The position numbers were made by a program, and so were the translations under genes. From Acidobacteriaceae bacterium (GTDB lineage: Bacteria; Acidobacteriota; Terriglobia; Terriglobales; Acidobacteriaceae): a stretch of 64,000 nt of DNA. The notes beneath the pieces are model-generated. The model was not told the origin of the DNA. It saw only the letters and a list, made by a program, of their open reading frames with translations, and made no database searches. Location: contig JASHNS010000092.1 of the NCBI GenBank assembly GCA_030041515.1, positions 62,001 to 126,000 on the forward strand, written 5' to 3'. Position 1 is the stretch's first letter, and each line of letters starts with the position of its first letter. This document shows, one piece after another, positions 1 through 8,484 of the stretch.

Positions 1-94
1 TCTCGGGATGCGATTCGCGGAAGCGGACAGCGGTGGCGACCATGGGAGCAAGGCCGCGGGTGTGCTTCCAGGTCATGCCACGCAGACGAATCAC
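1..94 (-). CDS. Partial: extracellular solute-binding (ABC sugar type) protein, N-terminus only
   Basis: Only the first 31 codons are inside the window. The minus-strand frame starts with a GTG whose bases overlap the TGA stop of the upstream CoA-transferase (GTGA), so the two are probably translationally coupled. The N-terminus contains the string LRGMTWKHTRGLAPMVATA. That resembles the start of carbohydrate ABC substrate-binding proteins that lack a cleavable signal in their first residues (recalled family pattern, not searched). It is the last visible member of the minus-strand operon that begins with the SDR gene. Function beyond 'binding-protein-like' is inference from about 30 residues. 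Confidence 0.5.
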   Translation of the reverse strand, partial: MIRLRGMTWKHTRGLAPMVATAVRFRESHPE

Positions 95-1284
95 GCGGGG
101 TCCTGCTGGTTGACGATGCCATCTTTGCGAAGCTGATCGATTTCGGCGCCGGAGAAGCCCATCTCGTGCAGGATGGCGCCCGCGTGTTCGCCGAGGAGGG
201 GCGGCCGCTCGATCTCGCAGGGAGTGCGGCTGAACTTTGCCGGCGGCCCGATGGTGCGGAACCTTCCGACTTTGGGGTGGTCGAAGCTGACGATGGACTT
301 GTTGTGGACCACCTGGGGATCATGCTCCATTTGCGGAATCGAGTTGACGGGGGCGCACCAGATGTCGGCTGCGAGGAAGATCTCCACGAGCTCAGCGGTG
401 GTTTTTTGGGCGAAGCCGGGCTCGAGCGAGCGCTTGATCTCGTCGCGATTCTCGATGACATTGCGAGAGTCGTTGCCTTCCCAGCCGGAAAGGCCGACGA
501 GCTCGGCGATTTTGCCGATGGGCATCATGGCGACGACGATATAGCCGTCTTTGGTTTTATAGACTCCCATCGGAGCGCCGACACAGGGGTGGCCGATGCC
601 GGCGGCGCTGCGCTGCGGCTCCTTGCCGGTGTTCAGGTAGAGCGTGATCTCCTGGGTGGCGAGGGAAAGGATGGAGTTGAGCAGATTGATGTCGATGCGC
701 TGGCCGATTCCGGTGCGGTTGCGCTCGTAGAGCGCGGCCAGGATGGCGCCGACGATGTGGAACGATGCGGTGAGATCGGCAATGCCCATGCCGACGGGCG
801 AGGGCGGATCTCCGGCTTTGCCCTGGAGCGAGAGCACGCCGGCGACGGCCTGCGCCAGCAGATCCTGGCCGGGACGCGTGAGGTAAGGGCCATCCTGGCC
901 CCAGCCGCAACTGGCGCAGTAGATGAGCTTCGGGTGAATATTGGCGAGCGTTTCGTAGCCGAGGCCGAGTCGATCCATGACGCCGGGGCGAAAGTTTTCG
1001 AGAAGCACGTCGCAGGATTTGATGATGCGCAGCGCGATCTCTTTGCCGCGCGGATCCTTCAGGTTGAGCGCGATGCTGCGCTTGCCCCGGTTGAAGGCGA
1101 GGAAGGAGACGCTTTCGCCGTCGATCCAGGCATCGCCGAGCGACCAGTTGCGTTGCCAGTCGCCGTGGAGCGGTTCGATTTTGAGGATCTCCGCGCCCAT
1201 ATCTGCGAGCTGCTGCGTGGCGTTGGGTCCCTGAACGAGCTGGCTGAAGTCGGCGACACGCAGTCCCTGCAATGGTCCGCTCAC
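91..1284 (-). CDS. Class III (CaiB/BaiF, formyl-CoA-transferase-like) CoA-transferase
   Basis: This 397-residue protein has the normal length and landmarks of class III CoA-transferases, which move CoA between a donor thioester and an organic acid in the cytoplasm. Visible features are the N-terminal GLRVADFSQLVQGP stretch, the ENFRPGVM motif near residues 96-103, and Asp170 in GMGIADLTAS, which aligns with the catalytic Asp of formyl-CoA transferase. The start is GTG, overlapping by 4 bases the stop of the fused CoA-transferase gene upstream. Operon position next to a second CoA-transferase and an SDR suggests degradation of an organic acid through CoA esters; the actual substrate is unknown. 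Confidence 0.88.
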   Translation of the reverse strand: MSGPLQGLRVADFSQLVQGPNATQQLADMGAEILKIEPLHGDWQRNWSLGDAWIDGESVSFLAFNRGKRSIALNLKDPRGKEIALRIIKSCDVLLENFRPGVMDRLGLGYETLANIHPKLIYCASCGWGQDGPYLTRPGQDLLAQAVAGVLSLQGKAGDPPSPVGMGIADLTASFHIVGAILAALYERNRTGIGQRIDINLLNSILSLATQEITLYLNTGKEPQRSAAGIGHPCVGAPMGVYKTKDGYIVVAMMPIGKIAELVGLSGWEGNDSRNVIENRDEIKRSLEPGFAQKTTAELVEIFLAADIWCAPVNSIPQMEHDPQVVHNKSIVSFDHPKVGRFRTIGPPAKFSRTPCEIERPPLLGEHAGAILHEMGFSGAEIDQLRKDGIVNQQDPA

Positions 1285-3077
1285 TTCTTTTTCTCCTGAG
1301 TGCTTTTTGGCGGCCGGCCGGCGGCCACGTAGCGCACCATCGCCGCTTCGGCGTGAAGGATGCTCTCGATGAGTCCGAGGCGGTCGCGGCCGGGAACGAA
1401 TTCGAGGCGACGGATGCCGAAGGGGTCGATCTCTTCGCGCACCTGGCGCAGCTGTTCGGGCGTGGGCGGCTCGGTCACGGCGAGGTTGTCCGCGACGAGC
1501 AGGTCGCCGCCGGTCTTGTCGCGGACTTCTTCGAGCTGGATGCCGGGATGCAGGCTGACGAGGCGGAAGAGGCGATCCGCGTGCTTCATCTCGAAGATGC
1601 CGAGGTCGCTGATGAGCCGCACTTTGCCGGGCGGCAGGCCGGCGGCGCGACGCTCTTCATCGGTGAGCAGGCCGCGCGAGGCGGTGCTGAAGTCGACGGC
1701 CTCGACGAAGCGCTCGCGCGAGTGGCGCGCGAGGTAGAGGATGAAATGGCGATGGAGGTTGGCGACGTCGGCCATGCCTCCCTGGCCGGGCAGACGCAGG
1801 CGCTTCTCGCCGCTGCCGACCCAGGCGTTGTTCGTGCGGCCGCGATGGTCGATCTGCGCGGTGGTAATGACCTCGTGCGTGATGCGCCCCTGCTGGTAGT
1901 ACCAGTGGTAGGTTTCGTCCGCGCCCCAGCAGGCTTTCGCGCTGGCCATCTGCATGGGTTCGGCGGCGGTGAGCGACATGGCGTGGTAATCGATATCGAT
2001 GAAGCCGCCGTTGAGCGCAATGATCGTCAGCCGCGGCGCGTGGGTCTTCTTCGCAAGCAGATACGAAACCATGGCCAGCGGCGAGACGGAACCGACGGAG
2101 CAGATGCTTTGGTTGTCGTACTCGCGGGAGAGCACGACGGCCATCAGCTCGTCGATGGTGCAGGCTGCGGACTCGGCGGGAATACGAAAGTCGCGCAGCA
2201 CCGCAGGAGCGAGGTTGGCGGTGCGGATGGATGCGACGGAAGCGAGGAATTCTTTCCGCTCGGGAGCCGGAGCCGGAGGGAGGCTGGATTCGGCTGGCAC
2301 AGAAACCGCGGCGGCTTTGCGGCGGGATTGTTCGACACGCATGTAGCGGAGAAGCTCGCTGTAATCGGTGGAGTAGCAGGGCAGACACGAGGTGGGCCAG
2401 GCTCCCCAGGGTTGATGCGCGACGGCGGTGACGAATTCGCGGGGAAGAATCCAGGACAACCGCGCGCCCAGCTCACCAGGATCGACGATCTCCTCGGCGG
2501 TAACGAGGACTTTCTGCGCGGCGCCGAGAAGAGCCATGTCAAACCCGCGGGCGCCCTGAATTTCAACATTGCCGTCGCGATCAGCGCGCTGCGCGTGGAG
2601 GAGCAGAACGTCGACATCGATGCGGCGGGCCTGGCCGACCTGGCCCTGGCCGAAGACGGACGGCGTTGCTCGCCAGAAATCGCCGTGCTGCATGAGGTCA
2701 GAACCGGCAGGAAGCTGGAAGGGCATCTCCGGCAGGCGGAAGTGGGCGGCGTGGAGGCCCTGCATCATGGCCAGAGCGGTCCACTCTTCCACTTCGATCT
2801 GGTGCTTTTCGAGAGCTTCGCGGAAGCGAGGCGCGAGGCCGTAGATATCGAGGCTGGAGAAGCAGAACAGCAGCTTCCGGACGGCCCTCGCTTCGAGGAA
2901 GAGCTCGAGCGGCAGGCCTCCGCCCCAGCTGATGAAGGTGAAGTCCTTTTTGCCGGCGGCGAGCACCTCGCGGATGAGTGCCACGGGAAGACGCGAGAGA
3001 TGAACGCCTCCGATGCCGAGACGGATACCCGAGGGAACCTGAGCGGCGAGATCCTGAATGGAAACGATGCGTGACAT
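1281..3077 (-). CDS. Fused GctA-GctB / IpdAB-like class I CoA-transferase-family protein
   Basis: The frame can be extended upstream, but the conserved protein begins at the ATG at 3077 (MSRIVSIQDL), giving 598 residues. The first half resembles the A subunit of glutaconate CoA-transferase (glycine-rich GIRLGIGGVHLSRLP, then SWGGGLPLELF). The second half resembles the B subunit (SICSVGSVSPLAMVSYLLAK onward). The two subunits are normally separate genes. Where class I B subunits usually carry the catalytic Glu in an ENG/EYG-type motif I see ALNGGFIDID, so the enzyme may instead be an IpdAB-like acyl-CoA ring hydrolase. That is an inference. The stop overlaps the GTG of the next gene by 4 bases. 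Confidence 0.75.
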   Translation of the reverse strand: MSRIVSIQDLAAQVPSGIRLGIGGVHLSRLPVALIREVLAAGKKDFTFISWGGGLPLELFLEARAVRKLLFCFSSLDIYGLAPRFREALEKHQIEVEEWTALAMMQGLHAAHFRLPEMPFQLPAGSDLMQHGDFWRATPSVFGQGQVGQARRIDVDVLLLHAQRADRDGNVEIQGARGFDMALLGAAQKVLVTAEEIVDPGELGARLSWILPREFVTAVAHQPWGAWPTSCLPCYSTDYSELLRYMRVEQSRRKAAAVSVPAESSLPPAPAPERKEFLASVASIRTANLAPAVLRDFRIPAESAACTIDELMAVVLSREYDNQSICSVGSVSPLAMVSYLLAKKTHAPRLTIIALNGGFIDIDYHAMSLTAAEPMQMASAKACWGADETYHWYYQQGRITHEVITTAQIDHRGRTNNAWVGSGEKRLRLPGQGGMADVANLHRHFILYLARHSRERFVEAVDFSTASRGLLTDEERRAAGLPPGKVRLISDLGIFEMKHADRLFRLVSLHPGIQLEEVRDKTGGDLLVADNLAVTEPPTPEQLRQVREEIDPFGIRRLEFVPGRDRLGLIESILHAEAAMVRYVAAGRPPKSTQEKKK

Positions 3078-3099
3078 GATGGTTGCGCGTGTGTAGCGG

Positions 3100-3864
3100 C
3101 TAGAAGGCGCGAGCGGAAACGCCTCCATCGATCGCGAGACACTGGCCGGTGATCCAGGAGCTTTCTTCGCTGGCAAGAAAGAGCGCGCCATAGGCGACAT
3201 CGATGGGCTGGCCGAACCTGCCCAGCGGATGCATTTTGGCCCAGTTGGCTTTCAGGGCCTCGGGGTCGGCAACGCGCGAGAGGACGCCGTGATTCATCGG
3301 CGTATCGACCGTGCCCGGGGCGATGCAGTTCACGCGGATGTTATCCGCGGCGTACTCGCGGGAAAGCTGGCGGGTCATGGCGATGATGCCGCCTTTGCTG
3401 GCAGCGTAATGCGGATAACCGGGAAATCCGAGGAGGCCCTGGATGGAAGCGATATTCACGATGGCGCCGCGATGCAGGCTGATCATGCCGGGCAGCACGT
3501 ACTTGGCGCACAGGAACATGCTGGTGAGATTGACGTCGAGGATGTGGTGCCAGTCCTCCAGGCGGAGTTCGTGCGCGCGCGACTCGTGGGCGATGCCTGC
3601 AACGTTGGCCAGGACATCGATGGTGCCGAATTGCGCAAAGCCGGCCCGGACGGCGGTTTCGACGTCTCTCTCGTTGCTGACATCGGTGCGGACGAAGAGG
3701 CACTGGCCGCCGGCGTCGAGGATTTCGCGCTCGGTTTCCCTTCCCTGCTCGCTGATATCGGCAGCCATCACGCGCGCGCCTTCGCGGGCGAAGAGCAGCG
3801 CGATGGCCTTGCCGATACCCATGGCGGCGCCGGTGACCAGGGCCACGCGATTTTCGAGACGCAT
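3100..3864 (-). CDS. Short-chain dehydrogenase/reductase (SDR), classical type
   Basis: This is a 254-residue NAD(P)-dependent oxidoreductase. It has the Rossmann TGAAMGIG motif at residues 11-18, NVAG at 87-90, the catalytic Ser140, and Tyr153/Lys157 in YAASK. The C-terminal ITGQCLAIDGG is typical of the FabG-like branch. The ATG at 3864 was chosen because GGAGGT lies seven bases upstream on the minus strand and because family members start close to the glycine motif. It is the first gene of the CoA-transferase operon and is divergent from the SMP-30 gene. A sugar-acid or hydroxyacyl substrate is plausible but not shown. Confidence 0.9.
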   Translation of the reverse strand: MRLENRVALVTGAAMGIGKAIALLFAREGARVMAADISEQGRETEREILDAGGQCLFVRTDVSNERDVETAVRAGFAQFGTIDVLANVAGIAHESRAHELRLEDWHHILDVNLTSMFLCAKYVLPGMISLHRGAIVNIASIQGLLGFPGYPHYAASKGGIIAMTRQLSREYAADNIRVNCIAPGTVDTPMNHGVLSRVADPEALKANWAKMHPLGRFGQPIDVAYGALFLASEESSWITGQCLAIDGGVSARAF

Positions 3865-3902
3865 CGAGGGTACCTCCGGAACCGGCCCGGGAAATGCCAG
3901 GA

Positions 3903-3908
3903 TATCAT
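3903..3908 (+). promoter_or_regulatory. Candidate -10 element (TATCAT) for the SMP-30 gene
   Basis: TATCAT matches the sigma-70 -10 consensus in five of six positions. It ends 15 nt before the palindrome at 3924. That is the spacing seen between -10 and palindrome at other copies in this window. No good -35 is visible. Confidence 0.5.
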
Positions 3909-3923
3909 GCGGAAGTGTAGGAT

Positions 3924-3935
3924 TGAAAGCATTCA
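3924..3935. promoter_or_regulatory. Putative LacI-family operator copy 1 (TGAAAGCATTCA)
   Basis: This 12-bp imperfect palindrome lies between the divergent SDR operon and the SMP-30 gene. It matches TGAA-W-SS-W-TTCA exactly. Its reverse complement, TGAATGCTTTCA, is identical to the copy upstream of the LacI gene at 27953. The position just downstream of a -10 suggests repression of the SMP-30 gene, possibly of both directions. Confidence 0.7.
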
Positions 3936-3964
3936 TTTGGAGAAAATAGGCGGGAGGCGCACGC

Positions 3965-4867
3965 GTGAAAACCGAAGTCGAAACCATCGCCGACGACGGC
4001 AATCTGTGCGGCGAGGGGCCCCACTGGGACGAGCGCACGCAGGCGCTCTGGTGGACGGATATCGACGGAAAGAAGTTCTACCGCTATCTGTGGCGCGAGC
4101 GGCGGCATGAGCTGCTGGACGAAGGGTTCACGGTAAACGGATTCTGCCTGCAGGAAGAGACCGGGTTTGTGGTGACGAACAGCCAGGGAGCGTGGCTGTG
4201 GGCGCCGGGCGAGAAGCCGGTGCTGCTCGCGTCCGAGGCCGAGGGACAGGAGCTGCGGCTGAACGACTGCCTGGCCGATCCCGAGGGCCGCGTCTATTCA
4301 GGTTCGTATCACCTGAACGAAAAGGGCGAGTCCGACCCGAGCTTTCTGTTCCGCATCGACAACGACGGCTCGGCGCATGAGGTGGATGAGGGGATCAGGT
4401 TCGCGAATGGGCTGGCTTTTTCGCCGGATTGCGGGACGCTCTACTTCACGGATCTGGCGGCGCGCTGCATTTACGCTTACGACTGGCGGCGCAACGATGG
4501 CGCGTTGAGCCGGCGGCGCGTGTTTGTGCGCATCGATCGGGCGGAGGGCATGCCGGATGGGCTGACCGTGGATGCGGAGGGTTTTCTGTGGATCGCACAC
4601 TGGTTCGGCGGATGCGTGACGCGCTACGATCCGGACGGCAAACGCGAGCGGAAGATCGAGATACCCGCGAAACAGACATCGTCGATGGTGTTTGGCGGGC
4701 CGGATCTGGATGAGTTGTACGTGACCACAGCGGCGATGAACAACTGTCTGATGCTCGCGCCGGAGGGGTACGATCCGGCGAAGGTGTTTGTGGGCGGCCC
4801 GCTCTATCGTCTGCGGCCAGGGGTGCGTGGGAAGCTGAAGTTCCGGTCAAAGGTGCGGAAGGCTTAG
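3965..4867 (+). CDS. SMP-30/gluconolactonase family protein
   Basis: This 300-residue protein starts at a GTG and has the six-bladed-propeller landmarks of the SMP-30/LRE family, metal-dependent lactonases that open sugar lactones in the cytoplasm. Visible are the EGPHWD motif near residue 18 (metal-ligand Glu), LNDCLADPEGRVYSG near residue 100, FANGLAFSPD (ligand Asn) and MPDGLTVDAEGFLWIAHW (ligand Asp). It is divergent from the SDR/CoA-transferase operon and convergent with the PfkB kinase gene, whose end is 11 bases away. A palindromic operator at 3924 links it to the LacI regulon. Which lactone it opens is unknown. Confidence 0.88.
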   Translation: MKTEVETIADDGNLCGEGPHWDERTQALWWTDIDGKKFYRYLWRERRHELLDEGFTVNGFCLQEETGFVVTNSQGAWLWAPGEKPVLLASEAEGQELRLNDCLADPEGRVYSGSYHLNEKGESDPSFLFRIDNDGSAHEVDEGIRFANGLAFSPDCGTLYFTDLAARCIYAYDWRRNDGALSRRRVFVRIDRAEGMPDGLTVDAEGFLWIAHWFGGCVTRYDPDGKRERKIEIPAKQTSSMVFGGPDLDELYVTTAAMNNCLMLAPEGYDPAKVFVGGPLYRLRPGVRGKLKFRSKVRKA

Positions 4868-4877
4868 GGTCGGGGAG

Positions 4878-5810
4878 CTAGAGCGGGTTGCCGGCGGGAT
4901 CGAGATGCGGTGCGTAGCGCGTCCCTGCGGCCATGAGTGCCTCGACGCGTTCGACCGGCTGGATGCCGCCCCGGGCTCCGACACCGGTGCAGTTGAGGGC
5001 GGCGGCCGCGCAGGCGAAGTCGAGCGTGCGCTCGAGCTGCCAGCTTTGCAGCAGGCCGTAGATGAAGCCTGCATGGAAGATGTCGCCCGCGCCCGTTGTG
5101 TCGACGACGGGCACGTGGTACGCGGGCCGGTAGCAGAACCGGTCGCCATCGAAGGCGAGGACGCCGTCAGGGCCCAGCGTGGCTGCGGTCAGGCGGCAGC
5201 GGAAGCGTTCGCGCACGGCGGGCAGCGACTGGCGCAGATCGGAGCACCCCGCGATGCGGCCAGGAATGTCACGGCTGACGATGAGGTAGTCGACTTTGAC
5301 GAGGAGCCCTTCGACGCCGGGATAAAGCTCGTCGAGATCGGCGATAACGGGAATGCCGGCTTCATTCGCCCACGTCGCGGCGGCGATCGCGGCTTCCGTG
5401 TCGTGGCCGTCGAGGTGGAGGGCGCGGGCGTCGATGATCCAGTCGCGTTGCAAGTCTTCCGGGCGGAGGGTGATGCGCTCGTCGCGCTTCCAGAGGACGG
5501 TGCGCTCGCCGGAATCTTCTACCAGGATAAAGGCCTGCTGGCTGGGGCAGCCGGGGGCGGTGACGAGTTTGGCGTCGACGCCGGCCTTGAGGAATTCGGC
5601 GCGGTGGAGGTCGGCGGCGGCGTCTTCGCCGAGCTTGCCGATGTAGCGCGCGCTCAGGCCCCAGCGTCGGCAGGCGACCATGGCGCTGGCGACTTGTCCG
5701 CCGGGCAGGACCGAGGCGGAATGGAACTCGACCTTCGAGCCGGAGGCTGGGTAGCGGGGAACGGGAATCAGCGTGTCTGTGGCGTTGAGTCCGACGCCGA
5801 CAATGTCCAT
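4878..5810 (-). CDS. PfkB-family carbohydrate kinase
   Basis: This 310-residue kinase phosphorylates a sugar or sugar acid with ATP in the cytoplasm. The PfkB N-terminal GGQVASAMVACRRWGL stretch sits near residues 37-52. The anion-hole/catalytic signature DTTGAGD is at 237-243, with Asp243 as the expected base. It is downstream of the inositol oxygenase and transporter genes on the same strand. However, an 86-nt gap and its own upstream inverted repeat (5830-5848) suggest it can be transcribed separately. Candidate substrates are ribose-, fructose- or keto-deoxy-gluconate-like sugars; the sequence alone does not decide. Confidence 0.85.
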   Translation of the reverse strand: MDIVGVGLNATDTLIPVPRYPASGSKVEFHSASVLPGGQVASAMVACRRWGLSARYIGKLGEDAAADLHRAEFLKAGVDAKLVTAPGCPSQQAFILVEDSGERTVLWKRDERITLRPEDLQRDWIIDARALHLDGHDTEAAIAAATWANEAGIPVIADLDELYPGVEGLLVKVDYLIVSRDIPGRIAGCSDLRQSLPAVRERFRCRLTAATLGPDGVLAFDGDRFCYRPAYHVPVVDTTGAGDIFHAGFIYGLLQSWQLERTLDFACAAAALNCTGVGARGGIQPVERVEALMAAGTRYAPHLDPAGNPL

Positions 5811-5828
5811 GAGTGCGAGGGGCTTTCG

Positions 5829-5848
5829 GTGAATGCGCTTTCATTCAC
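5829..5848. promoter_or_regulatory. Inverted repeat upstream of the PfkB kinase gene
   Basis: GTGAAT and ATTCAC flank an 8-nt spacer. The inner 14-mer TGAATGCGCTTTCA (5830-5843) is a one-mismatch palindrome with the same TGAAT/TTTCA half-sites as the 12-bp operators, but with two extra central bases. It lies 20-38 nt upstream of the kinase start. TTGACC (5873-5878, minus) could be the -35. It is either a variant operator or a site for a related LacI-type regulator. Confidence 0.4.
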
Positions 5849-5896
5849 TGTAAATGGTTGCGCGTGGATGCGGGTCAACTCGCTTCGAGATGAACT

Positions 5897-7207
5897 TTAC
5901 GCAAACCGCGTCCTCTTCCACAGCATCCATCCCGCGCCGGCGAGGATGGCGATGGAGATGGCGAAGAGGGCAACGGCCGGGGCAATGTGGGCTTCGAGAC
6001 GTGGGATGTGTGCGCCGATGGCAAACCAGATGAAAACAGCGAGGGCGGCGAGGACGATGAGGGAGTCCCACCAGGAGCGTCTGCGCGCGGCGACCTCGTC
6101 CGCGCCGGCCTGCGCGCGCAGCGTTACGTCGAGATCCAGGCCGTAGCGGTCGCACTCGCGGCGCACGGCGCGCACGGTGGAGTCAGCTTCGCCGCCGGAG
6201 ACGCTGGCGCCGGCGATGAGCATGGCTCCGACGATGGTGACGGCCGACGCGCCGAGGGCGAGCAGGCGGACGGAACCATAAGAGCCGGCAAGCTCGCCGA
6301 AGACCAGCACGCCCCAGGCGAATCCCCAAAGCTGGTTGGTGTTGGAGAGCGGGATGGCGCGGCTGATGCCGACGTATTTGGTGGCGTACTGCTGGAAGAG
6401 ATCGCCGATGACCCAGCAGAATCCGCCGAGCAGGAGCCAGAAGACGGAGGGGCGCAGGGCGTGGAGATTCCGCCACAGCGCAGGCAGGCTGCCGGGCAGC
6501 GCCGCGCCAAGAAAAAGCATGGTGCCGACTTCGCCGAAGGTGAAGATGGTGACGAAGGAGAGTGGGTTGATGCCCGTGAGGTAGGCCTTGCGGTAGGGGA
6601 CGTACATGGTTCCCCAGAGCAGGCCGGCTCCGAGCGCGGCGGCGATGCCCTGGAGTGCGCGGTGGTGCGCCGCGCCGGCTGTGTGGACGGAGAGCAGCGA
6701 GAGAAAGACGGAGCCGGCGACGATGGCCGATGCGCCGAGGAGAACCTTGATCCAGATACGGGGCGATGCGCCGCGCAGCTCGTGGAAGAGCGCCCATCCC
6801 CAGAAGATGCCGATGAGGGTGTTGGTGTTCCAGAGCGGGAAGGCGATGGCCAGGCCGACGTCGCGGATGGCGTAGATGGTGAGCGTGTTCGCGACGGACC
6901 AGAGGGCTCCGGCGAGAACGGCCCAGAGGATGAGGTGCGGGCGGGCGCGGAGATCGGCGAAAACCGAGCGCGTGCCTTTGAGGACAACGGGCAGCGTCCA
7001 GCGGGCGAGGAAGACGCCGAGGACCATGCAGAAGGAGATGGCGAAGGGCGAGTAGTTCCCTGCGACCAGGCGGGCAGGAGCTTCCGCGGCTCCCAGCCAG
7101 GCTCCGGCGGCGAGGCCGCAGACGACGCCGAGACCGTGGCGCATGGGGGGCAGCGACGAGGATTCTTCGCCTCGCACTTTCGGAGCCCCGGTGAGGTTCG
7201 TCGTCAC
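5897..7207 (-). CDS. GRP-family (drug/metabolite transporter superfamily) sugar permease
   Basis: This 436-residue integral membrane protein has about ten hydrophobic segments arranged in two similar halves. Characteristic stretches are FPLWNTNTLIGIFWGWALFHE and, in the second half, IPLSNTNQLWGFAWGVLVFGE. This internal duplication is typical of glucose/ribose porter (GRP) proteins, which import sugars with a cation. A C-terminal extension of about 110 residues carries two more hydrophobic segments. The GTG at 7207 was chosen because GGAGG precedes it by five bases; an ATG at 7144 is the alternative. It lies 39 nt after inositol oxygenase, so import of inositol or a related polyol is a reasonable inference. 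Confidence 0.8.
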   Translation of the reverse strand: MTTNLTGAPKVRGEESSSLPPMRHGLGVVCGLAAGAWLGAAEAPARLVAGNYSPFAISFCMVLGVFLARWTLPVVLKGTRSVFADLRARPHLILWAVLAGALWSVANTLTIYAIRDVGLAIAFPLWNTNTLIGIFWGWALFHELRGASPRIWIKVLLGASAIVAGSVFLSLLSVHTAGAAHHRALQGIAAALGAGLLWGTMYVPYRKAYLTGINPLSFVTIFTFGEVGTMLFLGAALPGSLPALWRNLHALRPSVFWLLLGGFCWVIGDLFQQYATKYVGISRAIPLSNTNQLWGFAWGVLVFGELAGSYGSVRLLALGASAVTIVGAMLIAGASVSGGEADSTVRAVRRECDRYGLDLDVTLRAQAGADEVAARRRSWWDSLIVLAALAVFIWFAIGAHIPRLEAHIAPAVALFAISIAILAGAGWMLWKRTRFA

Positions 7208-7246
7208 CCTTGCCTCCGAGCAAGCAGGCACGACGCGATCTGCCTC

Positions 7247-8107
7247 TTACCAGGCCAGCGGCTCGGGGAAGAATTCGGCAATCAGGTCCTCGTAGTAGGG
7301 TCGGATTTCATGGAGGCTTGGTTTTTCCGCGCCCTTCGAGTAGAGGTCGTAGGGGTTGAACGTACGCACCCACTCGAACATCTCCTCGTCGTGCGCGTTC
7401 ATGAGATGCCGATAGGCGCCGTGCTGGTGCGCCGGATAGAAAGAGTGATAGCGCAACATGTAGAGCGCGGGCTCCGGCATCGAGCCCTTCACCACGCGGT
7501 AGATGTACTCATCGTGTCCCCACGACATGTGGACCTTGTCGAGGCCGCAGTGGGGCTCGTAGATCCCGTGCACGGTCTGGTACTCGGGAATTTTGACATC
7601 GGGGTTCTGCGCAAAGAATTCGTGGAAGACAATCTGATCGGACCAGGCGCAGCCGACGGGAAACGTATCGCCGACGACGCACCATTGCGGCTCACCAAAG
7701 AGGCAGAGGACTTTGCCGAGATCGTGGAGGAAGCCGGCCATGACCATCCAGCGTGGATGGCCGTCGCGGCGGATGGCTTCGGAGGTTTGGAGCAGGTGCT
7801 CGATCTGGGAGAGGTCGGTGTCTGGATCGCTCTCATCGACGAGCGTGTTGAGAAATTCGGCTGCTTCCCAGATGGTGCGGCGGCCGTGGGAGAGCGATCC
7901 GTACTCGCGTTCCTTGCCGAGAACGAAGTCGAGGGTTTGCCGTGTATGGTTCTGGCGGTAAAACTCGGCAATGGGCGAGTCCGTTTCCTTTTCGAAGTTG
8001 CGGAAGTCGGACTGTTCCCTGCCCTTCCGATAGCGTCCGGCGACAAAGTCGTCCCATTCATTGACGTGTTTCAGCGGTTCCGGCGAAACGGGAGCGTGGC
8101 TATTCAT
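7247..8107 (-). CDS. myo-Inositol oxygenase (MIOX), di-iron
   Basis: This 286-residue protein is very close to animal MIOX length. It should cleave myo-inositol with O2 to D-glucuronate in the cytoplasm. All six expected iron ligands of the family are visible: His104 in [11 protein letters not shown], His128-Asp129 in GFLHDLGK, His198 in WGHDEY, His221 in RYHSFYP and Asp254 in NPYDLYSK. The ATG at 8107 follows AAGGAG with six bases spacing; a start seven codons upstream is less likely. It heads the minus operon with the GRP permease and PfkB kinase. No uronate isomerase is visible in the window. Confidence 0.95.
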   Translation of the reverse strand: MNSHAPVSPEPLKHVNEWDDFVAGRYRKGREQSDFRNFEKETDSPIAEFYRQNHTRQTLDFVLGKEREYGSLSHGRRTIWEAAEFLNTLVDESDPDTDLSQIEHLLQTSEAIRRDGHPRWMVMAGFLHDLGKVLCLFGEPQWCVVGDTFPVGCAWSDQIVFHEFFAQNPDVKIPEYQTVHGIYEPHCGLDKVHMSWGHDEYIYRVVKGSMPEPALYMLRYHSFYPAHQHGAYRHLMNAHDEEMFEWVRTFNPYDLYSKGAEKPSLHEIRPYYEDLIAEFFPEPLAW

Positions 8108-8227
8108 GGGGAACTCCTTCTGCGGCACGCTGAGCTACAGCTACCGTGTATCACCGAGGTTGGAAGCCGTGCAAGGGCGAACAGAAGCCCGGAGAGATGC
8201 GCGGCAAGGGGAAGATATACTGGCAGC

Positions 8228-8317
8228 GTGCTGCGATCGATCCTGACCGACTCTCATTTTTGGGTTCCTCTGCTGGCCCTGGGGGCCGGGGTCGCGCTTT
8301 TGCTGCATCTGGTGTAG
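8228..8317 (+). CDS. Putative 29-residue single-span membrane peptide
   Basis: A GTG start is followed by a short polar head (LRSILTDSHFW) and a continuous hydrophobic helix (VPLLALGAGVALLLHLV), then TAG. The layout, a charged or polar N-terminus followed by an exactly membrane-length helix, looks like a real small membrane protein. The ribosome site is weak: AAGGGGAAG lies about 15 bases upstream. It sits alone between divergent MIOX and the convergent PIG-L gene. No function can be assigned. The rest of the gap up to 8484 shows no further coding signal. Confidence 0.45.
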   Translation: MLRSILTDSHFWVPLLALGAGVALLLHLV

Positions 8318-8484
8318 CGATTCCCTGGGCAACCGATAAACGCAATCAGCGGCTCAAGCCGTCCTGATTTTGCGCCGGTTACGGCACGACTGAAACTCGT
8401 GCGCTGATCCGAAGCCCCCGGTTTCGGAGAATTCTTCCGCAAGCTGCAAGTCCTGCCCTGATACAAGGTCCGGTTTTGGCGGAG

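Noticed and set aside
5987-8317. Very long open frames antisense to real genes (also at 1272-3074, 11597-14257, 17399-19588, 35821-38514, 46923-49292)
   Set aside because: They are the mirror of high-GC codon use in recognised genes, have low-complexity Ala/Gly/Arg/Val translations and no ribosome sites or domains.
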